Below, in pieces: positions 25,281-33,395 of a DNA stretch of 64,000 bases (positions within the stretch are counted from its first letter, which is position 1; each line of letters opens with the position of its first letter). Position numbers and translations under genes: made by a program. Source of the DNA: Crossiella cryophila. Its GTDB lineage: Bacteria; Actinomycetota; Actinomycetes; Mycobacteriales; Pseudonocardiaceae. The notes beneath the pieces were generated by a model. The model saw only the letters and a program-made list of their open reading frames with translations, searched no databases and was not told the origin of the DNA. The stretch covers positions 2,170,001-2,234,000 of the forward strand of contig NZ_JACHMH010000001.1 of the NCBI RefSeq assembly GCF_014204915.1, read 5' to 3'.

Positions 25281-26486
25281 CTACTCGCCGATCACCGGCG
25301 GCGCGGCGTACCGGCTGTCCCCGAAGACGTCCTCGGTCTCCAGCAGATACGAGGGCCGCTCGTGCTCCTCGTCGTCCTCCCGGCGCGCCCCGGCCCCACC
25401 GACCGGCAGCCCACTCAGCCCCGGCGCACCCGGCCGCGCGAGGCCACCGACCGGACCGGCCCCGCCGCCGCTCGCCCGGCCAACCCCGGCACTGCCACCC
25501 GGCCCGAAGCCCGCCCCTGGCCCAAGCCCGCCGCCACCAGGCCCGAACCCGATGGCACCACCGAGGCCGCCGCCAGACCCGCCGACCGAACCACCAGCCG
25601 GGCCACCCGCGCCGAGTCCGTGACCACCGGTGGCAGTGCCCGGCGGCAGCTCGGCCCAGCCCGCCAACCCGGTGCCATCCCGGTTCGGCGGCCCGGCCAC
25701 CTGCCCACCGGGGTCGCCGCCACCCGTGCCGCCGCCAGCCCCACCGCCACCGGTGCCACCGCCGCCAGCCCCGGTGCCAGGACCGCCGAGGCCCCCGCCT
25801 GGTTGCCCACCACCGGTCCCACGCTCCGTGCCGCGCCCGCGATCCCGGCCGTCGACACCCCCGCCACCACCGGGTTCGACCACCGACACCTCCCCGCCTG
25901 CCGCCTGCGGGGCGGTCCAGCTCGGCAGCCTGGTGACGTTGTCCTCCTTGCGCACGCCGTACCCGGCGAGCACCCGCTGGTTGTCCCCGGTGTCGGCGCG
26001 GAATCGCTCGATCTCCCGGTCCAGGTCGGTGCTGAACGGGTTCACCTTGTTCAGCAGGTTGTTCTGCGGTGGATCGGCTGGCACCGGCTTGAGCTGGTTC
26101 TTGCAGCCGTACCAGTCCGTGCTCTGCTGGGCCACCGCCTCGGCCGTGCGGTCGGCCATGGCCCCGGCCGCCTCGGCATACCCGGCCAGCGGACTGAGCT
26201 GCCGCCGCGCCGCCTCCGCCGCCGCACCCTGCCAGACCCCGTGCGAGGCCGTGATCACCTTCTCGATCCGGTCCCGGATGGCCCGGTAGTCACCTGCCGC
26301 CTTGGCCCAGATCCGCTCGATCGGCACCAGCCCGGCCGACGGCGTCTTGGCTTCCTCGTGGAACCACTTGTAGATCCGGTCGCCTGGGTGGCCTTCCGGG
26401 CGCGGGGTGTCCGAGGTGAGGAAACCGGCTGCGGTCAGTCCGCCCGCGGTGGCCCCGGCGGCGATGAGCAGTAACGGCAACGGCAT
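25281..26486 (-). CDS. Gly-rich protein with WXG/PPE-like helical domain (T7SS-substrate type)
   Basis: This 401-residue protein ends a three-gene operon. A hydrophobic N-terminus (MPLPLLLIAAGATAGGLTAAGFL) precedes a helical region (about residues 30-180) with GVWQGAAAEAARRQLSPLAGYAEA, which resembles the helical hairpins of WXG100/PPE proteins. The middle 190 residues are almost pure Gly/Pro/Ala/Val runs. The tail is LLETEDVFGDSRYAAPPVIGE, a conserved-looking end seen on type VII-associated proteins of this order. The ATG at 26486 overlaps the DUF3558 stop (TGATG). A role as secreted substrate or secretion partner is inferred; no secretion machinery gene is adjacent. Confidence 0.75.
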   Translation of the reverse strand: MPLPLLLIAAGATAGGLTAAGFLTSDTPRPEGHPGDRIYKWFHEEAKTPSAGLVPIERIWAKAAGDYRAIRDRIEKVITASHGVWQGAAAEAARRQLSPLAGYAEAAGAMADRTAEAVAQQSTDWYGCKNQLKPVPADPPQNNLLNKVNPFSTDLDREIERFRADTGDNQRVLAGYGVRKEDNVTRLPSWTAPQAAGGEVSVVEPGGGGGVDGRDRGRGTERGTGGGQPGGGLGGPGTGAGGGGTGGGGAGGGTGGGDPGGQVAGPPNRDGTGLAGWAELPPGTATGGHGLGAGGPAGGSVGGSGGGLGGAIGFGPGGGGLGPGAGFGPGGSAGVGRASGGGAGPVGGLARPGAPGLSGLPVGGAGARREDDEEHERPSYLLETEDVFGDSRYAAPPVIGE

Positions 26487-27088
26487 CAGCGGCCGCCCTT
26501 CAGGGTGTGGATGACCTGCTCGAGGATCTTGACCCCGCGCGGGCAGGGGTCGTCGAAGTCGGTCGGCTTGTCCTGTCCGGCCTTGAGCTGCAGCCCGGCC
26601 GCGATGAGCACGGTGTTGGACACCGCCACGTTGGTCCGGCACTGCCCGAACGGCTTGTCGGCCTCATCCGCGATCACCGCCGGGTAGCCGGAGATCTCCA
26701 GTGGTTGCCACACCCGGAAGACGTTCTTGCGGCCGTAGAGCTGGTCGAGGCCGCCGATCTGGGTGTTGATGTCCAGCGAGAAGTCGACCTTGGCCGCGGT
26801 GTCGGTGGCGATCCAGCGACAGGCCTTGCCGAGCGGGCTGTCCTCTGGCTGGCCCGAGACGGTGATGCCGAGCTGGGCGAGCTGGGTGGCGGCGAGCAGC
26901 CGGCAGGGCTCGGGCACGAACTGCGCGGTGTCGAGTTCGGGCTGGGCCAGCACCGGCGCGCCGTGCTTGTTCGCACTGGAGGAGGGCGCAGGGGTCGGGG
27001 CGCCCGGCACCGCGGCGCATCCGCTGAGCACCAGCGCGGCGCAGCCCGCGGCCGCGAGCAGGCGGAAACGATCGGCGATCACATTCAT
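26486..27088 (-). CDS. DUF3558 family lipoprotein
   Basis: This 200-residue exported lipoprotein has the lipobox LVLSGC near residue 24, so it should be anchored to the outer face of the membrane. After a Pro/Ser linker the DUF3558 pattern is seen: LDTAQFVPEPCRLLAATQLAQLG, a CRWIATDTAAKVDFSLDI strand and CRTNVAVSNTVLIAAGL, with paired Cys. DUF3558 proteins are common in actinobacteria next to type VII-like genes, but their role is unknown. Overlaps with both neighbours (ATGA upstream, TGATG downstream) show a tight operon. Confidence 0.85.
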   Translation of the reverse strand: MNVIADRFRLLAAAGCAALVLSGCAAVPGAPTPAPSSSANKHGAPVLAQPELDTAQFVPEPCRLLAATQLAQLGITVSGQPEDSPLGKACRWIATDTAAKVDFSLDINTQIGGLDQLYGRKNVFRVWQPLEISGYPAVIADEADKPFGQCRTNVAVSNTVLIAAGLQLKAGQDKPTDFDDPCPRGVKILEQVIHTLKGGR

Positions 27089-27450
27089 CCCTTGCCCCCG
27101 AGGGTGGATCGGTTGGCGCCTTCGGCACGCTCGTACTGCTGTTTCGCCGCGACCAACTTGTCGATCATTTGTTGGACCGCTTCCTGGTATACCTGATTTG
27201 CGGAGGAGTGGCCGCCCGGCCCCGGCCTGACCGCGCATTCGATGATCTTCTGTATGGCATCCGGGCTGTATGGGTCATCGCTCGGCGATATGTTCATGTC
27301 CAGGCTGCGCTTGACGTCACGATTGATCTTCACGATCGCGTCCCTGGCCTCGGACAGGCCCCTGATCAGGCCATCCAGCTCGGCGACCTCGACCACGAAC
27401 CGGTCGCCCCCGCCGAAGTCGATCGACACCTTGGTGCCTTTTTCAACCAT
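27085..27450 (-). CDS. Small helical WXG100-like/ESX-associated hypothetical protein
   Basis: This 121-residue protein is the first gene of the operon. A short beta-strand start (VSIDFGGGDRFVVEVAELDG) is followed by two long helices (LIRGLSEARDAIVKINRDVKRSL and NQVYQEAVQQMIDKLVAAKQQYERAEG). The helix-turn-helix-hairpin length is near that of WXG100 proteins, but no WXG is present. It has no signal peptide, so a type VII-like export route or a cytoplasmic chaperone role are both possible. The start codon is ATG at 27450. It overlaps the lipoprotein gene by four bases. Confidence 0.7.
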   Translation of the reverse strand: MVEKGTKVSIDFGGGDRFVVEVAELDGLIRGLSEARDAIVKINRDVKRSLDMNISPSDDPYSPDAIQKIIECAVRPGPGGHSSANQVYQEAVQQMIDKLVAAKQQYERAEGANRSTLGGKG

Positions 27451-27574
27451 CGCCGCATTTCCCCCCGTCCCCTGGCAAATTGCCGCAATAGCAGGGTAGG
27501 CAGTGGGTATGGCGAGAATGCGTCAGCTTTGCTTTCGGGTCACCCAAAAGAAGCAGTGCGGTTTTCTAGAGAAA

Positions 27575-28924
27575 TCACATCTTTCGGGGAGTGAACTCCA
27601 CCGGCAGCTCGTAAACCCCACGCATGATCGCGCTCGGCCACCAGCTCAGCTTCTCCGCAGGCACCGCCAGCCGCAGATCCGGCAGGTACCGCAGCACCGT
27701 CCCGATCGCCACCTCACCCAGCACCCGGGACATGGACTGGCCAACGCACACATGCGGTCCGTGGCCGAAGGCCAGGTGGTGCTGGGCGCGGCGGTACGGG
27801 TCGAACTCGGCGGGGGAGTCGAAGACCTCGGGGTCGTGGTTGGCCGAGAGCAGGGAGACCAGCACCGGTTCGCCCGCCTGCACGAGCTGGCCGCCGATGG
27901 TGATCGGCTCGATGGCGAAGCGCCAGGTGGCGTTGCGCACCGGGCCCGCGTAGCGCAGCACCTCCTCGATGATCGCGCTCAGCGTGCTGGAGTCGGTGCG
28001 GGCCAGTTCGGCGTACTTGGGGTTGCGCAGCAGGGTGAGCAGGCCGTTGCCGATCAGGGCGACCATGGTCTCGTGGCCCGCGATGAGCAGCAGGAAGACC
28101 ATCGAGCTGACCTCGTCGGCGCTGAGCACCTTCTTGTCCTGCAACTCCACCAGCGCGCTCACCAGGTCATCGGCCGGGTTCTCGCGTTTGCGCGCGATCA
28201 GGCCGATGACGTAGCGCTCCAGCGAGTCGGTGACGCCCCAGACCTCGTCGATCGCGGCGACCTCGGAGGAGTCGATCACCGCGGCCCAGCGGTGGTAGTT
28301 GGCCCGGTCCTCCTGGGGCATGCCCAGCAGGTCGCAGATGATGGTGACCGGCAGCGGGTAGGCCAGTTCGGCGATCAGGTCCGCCTTGCCTGCCGGGGCG
28401 AAGCCGGCGATGGCCTGTTCGGTGATCCGGCGGCAGCGCTCGCGCAGCCGCTCCATCCGCTGCGCGCTGAACAACGCGCTGACCGCCTGGCGCTGGCGGG
28501 CGTGATCCGGCGGGTCCGCGTTGAGCATGTTGCGGGCCAGCGTCGGCCGGTGGTCGAAGGGCAGGCCCATGCCGGAGCGCTGCCACACCACGTTGGCCTT
28601 GGCCGGACTCTTGTGCAGCTTCGGGTGGGCCAGCGCCTCCAGCGCGTCGTCGTACCGGGTGACCAGCCAGGCCCAGGCCCCGCCGGGCATGTCGATGCGG
28701 TGCACCGGCGAGTTCCGGCGCAACCAGTCATAGGCCGGGTACGGGTTGGCGTCGAACTCCGCGCCGTGCAGACGCGGGCACACGCCGGGTTCCTCAGTGG
28801 CCACGTCCTCACCATGCCAGACCGGGGGGTGCGACAGCTCCCGCCGCTCGGTGGGCACCGGGCTCACCAGCGGATGAACCGAGTGTGATGTTGCTGTCAC
28901 CGGCTGGTGCGCGGAGGTGGCCAC
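27575..28924 (-). CDS. Cytochrome P450 (CYP107-like)
   Basis: This 449-residue P450 monooxygenase carries the I-helix LLLIAGHETM, the ExxR motif EEVLR and the heme loop FGHGPHVCVG with the Cys ligand. It is a soluble actinobacterial P450 likely acting in secondary metabolism or xenobiotic oxidation. The GTG at 28924 gives an N-terminus about 40 residues longer than usual. GTG 28804 (VATEEPGV...) would give the usual length of about 409, but its ribosome site is poor, so the start is uncertain. No ferredoxin gene is adjacent. Confidence 0.9.
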   Translation of the reverse strand: MATSAHQPVTATSHSVHPLVSPVPTERRELSHPPVWHGEDVATEEPGVCPRLHGAEFDANPYPAYDWLRRNSPVHRIDMPGGAWAWLVTRYDDALEALAHPKLHKSPAKANVVWQRSGMGLPFDHRPTLARNMLNADPPDHARQRQAVSALFSAQRMERLRERCRRITEQAIAGFAPAGKADLIAELAYPLPVTIICDLLGMPQEDRANYHRWAAVIDSSEVAAIDEVWGVTDSLERYVIGLIARKRENPADDLVSALVELQDKKVLSADEVSSMVFLLLIAGHETMVALIGNGLLTLLRNPKYAELARTDSSTLSAIIEEVLRYAGPVRNATWRFAIEPITIGGQLVQAGEPVLVSLLSANHDPEVFDSPAEFDPYRRAQHHLAFGHGPHVCVGQSMSRVLGEVAIGTVLRYLPDLRLAVPAEKLSWWPSAIMRGVYELPVEFTPRKM

Positions 28925-28945
28925 GCCGCGGACCCTGGCAGTGAC

Positions 28946-30019
28946 TCAGCCCAGCCGCAACCTCGCGACCCGGCCTTTCTCCCCCGCGGCCCAGCAGGAC
29001 AGGTCCGGGGTGCAGGTGACGGTGTCGAAGCTGCCCGCGTCGAACTGCTTCCAGTGCCGACCGCCGTCCAGGCTGAGATCACTGCCCGATGGGCCCACCG
29101 CGAGCACGCCGCCATAGGAGTAGGGCAGCCAGGTCGCGCCGGAGCGGTAGCCGCCGGGGGCCTGCGGCGGGACCTGCCAGCCGCGGCCGCCGTCGCCGGT
29201 GCGGGCCAGCGCGTCCTTGGCGGTGCTCGGCTGCTCGAAGTCGCCGCCGATGGCGATGCCGGTGTGCTTGTCCCGGAAGGCCAGTGCGAACACGCCCGCG
29301 CTCGGCTTGCTGGCCAGCGGGGTCTCGCTGACCGTCCAACTGCGGCCGCGGTCGGCGGTGTGGAAGACCCTGGCCTTGGCACTGCCGCCGGTGGCGATCC
29401 AGGCATCGCGCGGGCCCGAGGTGACCAGGCACTGGCCGCTGGCGGCGAAGCCTGCCTCGCCGGGCAGTGCGGCGGGCATGCCCGCGCTGGGCAGCACGGT
29501 CCAGCTCCGGCCGCCGTCCCGCGTTGACAGCACCCTGAACTTGCCGTCCACCGGATCGCTCATGGCCAGGCCGTTGTGCCGGTCGAAGAAGGCAACGCAG
29601 TCGTAGAAGGCCTTCGGTTCGGTGTTGCGGAAGGACTCGGTCCAGGTCTTGCCGCCGTCGCCGGTCCGGTAGATCCGGGAGTCCTCGCCCTCGCCGATGG
29701 TCAGCGCCACCGCGGTGCGGGCGTCAAATGCCTCGATGTCGCGGAACTGCAGGGCGCTCGCGCCGGGCGGGCTCACGTTCTGCCAGCTGCGGCCGCCGTC
29801 GGTGGTGCGCAGCACGGTGCCCTTGCTGCCGCCCAGCCAGGCGACCTGCCGGTTCACCGCGGCCAGGCCGCGGAAGCGGACGTCGGTGCCGGTCGGCTGG
29901 AGTTCCCAGGACAGCCTGGTGGCCGAACTCACCTCGGCGGGCGCCGCGGTGGCAGGCACCGCCCCGGCGAGGGTCAGCGCGGCGGTGGCACAGAGCCCCA
30001 TCAGGGCGAACAGCCTCAT
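28946..30019 (-). CDS. Secreted Asp-box beta-propeller protein
   Basis: This 357-residue exported protein has a Sec signal (MRLFALMGLCATAALTLAGA...TAA). At least six Asp-box-type turns are visible (TDGGRSW, GDGGKTW, RDGGRSW, ADRGRSW, GDGGRGW, LDGGRHW), spaced as in seven-bladed Ycf48/sialidase-like propellers. No catalytic residues of sialidases are identifiable, so binding rather than hydrolysis is likely. It follows in the same direction upstream of the P450 gene, with a 21-base gap, so they may be cotranscribed. Confidence 0.85.
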   Translation of the reverse strand: MRLFALMGLCATAALTLAGAVPATAAPAEVSSATRLSWELQPTGTDVRFRGLAAVNRQVAWLGGSKGTVLRTTDGGRSWQNVSPPGASALQFRDIEAFDARTAVALTIGEGEDSRIYRTGDGGKTWTESFRNTEPKAFYDCVAFFDRHNGLAMSDPVDGKFRVLSTRDGGRSWTVLPSAGMPAALPGEAGFAASGQCLVTSGPRDAWIATGGSAKARVFHTADRGRSWTVSETPLASKPSAGVFALAFRDKHTGIAIGGDFEQPSTAKDALARTGDGGRGWQVPPQAPGGYRSGATWLPYSYGGVLAVGPSGSDLSLDGGRHWKQFDAGSFDTVTCTPDLSCWAAGEKGRVARLRLG

Positions 30020-30368
30020 GACGGCGGAAACTACCCGGTGCGGCCCTGGTTCGGCAGGGGGCCAGGCGATGCAAAGTTCTTGCCGCCGGTTCGTTCGTTC
30101 GGCCTAGCCCGGCGGAGCGGGAGCGGTTAGATTCCGGGCAGAACGACGCCGGCGACAACTTCAGATCTGCCGTCCCGGTGGCGACAAAGCCGCTGGTGAC
30201 GCGGTCAACAGAAAAAACTCCTTGGTTAACCGGAGGACTCAACCGGCAGTATTAGCCACGTAATCGGTCACCTGCACTTCTTCGTGGTCTGCGGCTCGCC
30301 GGTCTGGGTTTACTGAATATCGCCACAACCCAGACGAGTCCCCGGCTCTATGCGCAGGAGTAGAAAAA
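30020..30368. promoter_or_regulatory. Leader and promoter region of the oxoamine synthase gene
   Basis: This 349-bp divergent interval has no gene. GTCTGGGTT (30302-30310) and AACCCAGAC (30327-30335) form a 9-bp hairpin with a 16-base loop, 33 bases before the start codon. AGGAG at 30356-30360 is the ribosome binding site. An AT-richer patch near 30205-30226, with the palindrome GGTTAACC, is the likeliest promoter site. Confidence 0.45.
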
Positions 30369-31598
30369 ATGACGACAGCCCTCGCGCCGACCGCTAATTG
30401 GCCCTTCGCCGAGCTGCTTTCCGCGGCCGAGTCCGTCAACGCGAAGGTCGATCCTCCCGTGGTGGACGGTGCGGTCGGCCCGACCATTGTCCAGAACGGC
30501 CGGGAGCTCGTGAACTTCGCGAGCATCAACTTCCTCAACCTGCACCAGCGCCCTGACGTGCTGGAGCACTTCCTTTCCGCATCGCGGGAACACGGCCTGA
30601 CCACCGGCGGATCCCGAATGACCCAGGGGATCAGCCGCCCGCACCTGGAAATGGAACAGGAAATCTGCCGGGTCACCGGCAAGGAGCGCGCGATTTCTTT
30701 CGCCACCGGTCTGCTGGCGAACTTCGGATTCCTCAATGCGATGACGAAGTACATCGACTGGGGCGCCGGCATGAAGTGCGACAACTCCGACGCGGTCGTG
30801 ATCATGGACCGGCACTCGCACTGGAGCCTGCTCAAGGCGGCCGAGCACCTGGAGCACGGCAAGCGGCTGCACACCTTCCGGCACAACTCGCCGGAGGACC
30901 TGGAGAAGGTGCTCAAGCGGGTCAGCTCGCCCAAGGTCGTCGTGGTCATCGAGAGCGTCTACTCCGCTGACGGCAGCATCGCGCCGATGAACGAGCTGAT
31001 CGACATCTGCGAGAAGTACGGCGCGCTCAGCTTCGTCGACGACGCCAACGGCTTCATGCTCTACGGCCCGGAGAACCGGCCCTTCGCCGAGGAGTTCGCC
31101 GCCATGCGGCGGGCCACCTTCGTGATGATGTCCTTCTCCAAGGCCATCGGCATCGAGGGCGGGGCCATCGCCGGCCCGGCCGATGCCATCAACGCCTTCG
31201 AGATCACCTCGGGCACCTCGATGTTCACCGCGGCCATGCAGCCGCCCACCGCCTCCACCGTGGGCCTGCTGATCCGCACCCTGGACGGCGATCCGTCCAT
31301 TGTGGACAACTACCTGGCCAGGGTGGAGCGCTTCCGCGCCCGGCTGACCGAGATCGGCGCGCCGCCGTTCGAGACGCCCAGCTACATCACCTCGGTGCTG
31401 ATCGGCAAGGACGAGACCGCCGACCTGGTGAAGGACGCCTTCATCGAGAAGGGCTTCCTCATCCCGATGTTCATGTTCCCCGCCGTCAAGCGCAACCAGG
31501 CGGTCATGCGGCTGATCATCAACAACGACCACACCGAAGAGCAGCTCGAGTACTTCCTGAGCACGCTGGCCGAGCTGAAGGCCAAGCACGACTTCTGA
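30369..31598 (+). CDS. PLP-dependent alpha-oxoamine synthase family enzyme
   Basis: This 409-residue fold-type I PLP enzyme resembles 8-amino-7-oxononanoate and 2-amino-3-ketobutyrate synthases, which condense an amino acid with an acyl thioester. The Schiff-base Lys is in MSFSKAIGIEGG (Lys about 258), and the stacking His is in DRHSHWSLL (about 151). The ring Asp is 224, but the following position is DDANG: Asn 227 replaces the His that is nearly invariant in the family (D-x-A-H). This suggests an atypical substrate or reaction. ATG 30369 follows AGGAG. It is followed by a hairpin terminator. Together with the neighbouring transferase and methyltransferase it may form a small biosynthetic locus. 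Confidence 0.85.
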   Translation: MTTALAPTANWPFAELLSAAESVNAKVDPPVVDGAVGPTIVQNGRELVNFASINFLNLHQRPDVLEHFLSASREHGLTTGGSRMTQGISRPHLEMEQEICRVTGKERAISFATGLLANFGFLNAMTKYIDWGAGMKCDNSDAVVIMDRHSHWSLLKAAEHLEHGKRLHTFRHNSPEDLEKVLKRVSSPKVVVVIESVYSADGSIAPMNELIDICEKYGALSFVDDANGFMLYGPENRPFAEEFAAMRRATFVMMSFSKAIGIEGGAIAGPADAINAFEITSGTSMFTAAMQPPTASTVGLLIRTLDGDPSIVDNYLARVERFRARLTEIGAPPFETPSYITSVLIGKDETADLVKDAFIEKGFLIPMFMFPAVKRNQAVMRLIINNDHTEEQLEYFLSTLAELKAKHDF

Positions 31599-31610
31599 GT
31601 CCTGGCACCC

Positions 31611-31645
31611 GAAAGAGGCGGTCCCGCCGGGGGACCGCCTCTTTC
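31611..31645. terminator. Hairpin terminator after the oxoamine synthase gene
   Basis: A 15-bp perfect stem (GAAAGAGGCGGTCCC and its complement at 31631-31645) has a 5-base loop. It lies between convergent stops at 31598 and 31664, so it serves both strands. Confidence 0.92.
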
Positions 31646-31663
31646 GCTGTGGTGGGAACGGAA

Positions 31664-32770
31664 TCAGTCCTCGTCGGCCTGTTGCTGCTTGGCCATTTCC
31701 TTCTTCAGGTCCGCGATCGGGTCCTGGTCGGGGAAGACCAGCTTGTCCAGCCGGGACAGTTTGGCGAAGGGGGACAGCGGTTTGCTGTAGCCCCAGGCCA
31801 CCCGCAGGTGACAGCCCATCTTGAGCTTGGCCGCCTCGTTGGACAGGCCGAAGTCGATCAGGGTGAAGCCGCCCTCGATGGCGTGCCGGATGATCTGGTG
31901 CCCCATGAACCGGTGCACCGGGGTGCTGCCGATCCGCTCGTAGTCCGCGCCGCTGTAGGTGGACTCCAGCAGGTGCCCGCGTTCCTGCAGCATGTCGAAG
32001 CACACCAGGTCATCGCCCTGCCAGGTCAGCAGCAGCACGCTCTCGGCCAGCGCGGGCACCTCGCGGAAGTACTCACCGGGCAGCAGGATCTGGTCCGGGT
32101 CGTTGTACTTGTGGAACAGGTTGAGCCACAGCCGTTCCATGTCCCCGGCCAGCTTCGGGCCCGGCCGGCCGCGGTGCACCTCGAACCGGAACCCGGCGGC
32201 CTCCACCCGGCGCGCGTCCCGCTTGGCGGTCTTGCGCGCCTTGGCCGGCAGCGAGGCCAGCCAGCCGTCCACCTCGGTCCACGGCACGTCCAGCACCGCG
32301 TCCGGGAACTGCGCCACCCGGCGGAAACCCAGCTCGGCGAAGCGCGGCGCGAACGCCGCCTCCGGCCCCGGGTCCCAGAAGTCGCGCATCAGCAGGACCT
32401 TGGCGCCCAGCGCCTTGGCCTCGGTGGTCATCGCGGCGGAAAGCAGCGGCAGGGTCTCGGCCACCACGGACTCGTCGCGGAACAGGAAACCGCAGCCCAG
32501 GTTCGCCGGTGAACCGGCGAGGAACAACGGGATCTTGATATTCTTCCACACCGGATAACGCATGAACGCGCCGAACGCGGCGGCGATCAGCTGGCCATCA
32601 CGTTCGGCGGTGAAGAAGCGGAGGTCGCCGTCGATCTCCATCCGGCTCAGCAGATCCAGGTACGGCGCCGAGCGGGGTGGTTCCGGCAGAGTTAGTTTCG
32701 CCCATTCTGCCGGATCGACATCAATTTTTTTTGAGGTCCGGACGAGTAGTGTGCCGGGCTCACTCGGCAT
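31664..32770 (-). CDS. FemAB/BioF2-like GNAT acyl-transferase
   Basis: This 368-residue cytoplasmic protein has two GNAT-like halves, as in FemAB and BioF2-type transferases that acylate amines using CoA or aminoacyl donors. Segments GDLRFFTAERDGQLIAAAFG, LLLTWQGDDLVCFDML and HRFMGHQIIRHAIEGGFTLIDFG (His and Gly-rich acyl-CoA loop region) fit this family. Its start overlaps the stop of the upstream FMN-binding protein gene by 11 bases, so they are cotranscribed. It is convergent with the oxoamine synthase. It could acylate the aminoketone that enzyme makes, which is inference. Confidence 0.78.
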   Translation of the reverse strand: MPSEPGTLLVRTSKKIDVDPAEWAKLTLPEPPRSAPYLDLLSRMEIDGDLRFFTAERDGQLIAAAFGAFMRYPVWKNIKIPLFLAGSPANLGCGFLFRDESVVAETLPLLSAAMTTEAKALGAKVLLMRDFWDPGPEAAFAPRFAELGFRRVAQFPDAVLDVPWTEVDGWLASLPAKARKTAKRDARRVEAAGFRFEVHRGRPGPKLAGDMERLWLNLFHKYNDPDQILLPGEYFREVPALAESVLLLTWQGDDLVCFDMLQERGHLLESTYSGADYERIGSTPVHRFMGHQIIRHAIEGGFTLIDFGLSNEAAKLKMGCHLRVAWGYSKPLSPFAKLSRLDKLVFPDQDPIADLKKEMAKQQQADED

Positions 32771-33278
32771 AGCGCGCCTCGGTCTCGGCGAAGAGCCGGC
32801 TCACGTTGACCTCCTCGCGCGCGTCAACCGCTTCCTCCACGTAGCGCTTCTGGTCCAGCACGTAGGCCGCCGCCACCGTGATCCGGTACAGGGTGAGGCC
32901 CTCGGCCTGCTTGAAGAAGGCGAACTCCTCCTCCAGCGGGTCGATCAGCAGGTCGCCGGTGCGCTTGAGGAAGAGCAGAAGCTGCTGGTCATCGTCTTCG
33001 ACGGCGGTCGCGGTGCCGCTGAACTGGACGCCGTCGGCCTCGTCGGAGGTGATCGTGGAGTTGTAGATGACGCCGGCCACCCGCGCGTCCCCGGCGATGG
33101 CCAGGCCGTGCCGGGAGTCGTTCTGGGAGGCGAAGTAGAGGTAGCCGGGCGCGGCCGGGGCGAAGGCCAGGGCGGCGGCCCAGGGACCTGCGGCGTCCAC
33201 CGTGGCCAGCGTCACGTACCGGTTCTCCCGAAGAATGGAGATTGCCCGGTCCGTGGCTTCGGTGAATTCTTGACCCAC
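32760..33278 (-). CDS. Pyridoxamine 5'-phosphate oxidase-like FMN-binding protein
   Basis: This 172-residue split-barrel protein of the PNPOx-like family has RYVTLATVDAAGPWAAALAF at the N-terminus and YLYFASQNDSRHGLAIAGDARV, a typical cofactor-binding strand set. It may bind FMN or F420 and reduce a small molecule. It is the first gene of a two-gene operon with the GNAT-like transferase, and divergent from the methyltransferase gene 117 bases away. Its substrate is unknown. Confidence 0.8.
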   Translation of the reverse strand: MGQEFTEATDRAISILRENRYVTLATVDAAGPWAAALAFAPAAPGYLYFASQNDSRHGLAIAGDARVAGVIYNSTITSDEADGVQFSGTATAVEDDDQQLLLFLKRTGDLLIDPLEEEFAFFKQAEGLTLYRITVAAAYVLDQKRYVEEAVDAREEVNVSRLFAETEARYAE

Positions 33279-33395
33279 AGCTCCTCCTGAACTACATGTG
33301 TGTTGATAAACCGCCCGGATTTCGCTTGAATGCTACTGGGTTCACCACCGGCGCGCCAGGATCCGGCAGTCTGTGATCACAACGGGAAGGTTGTC

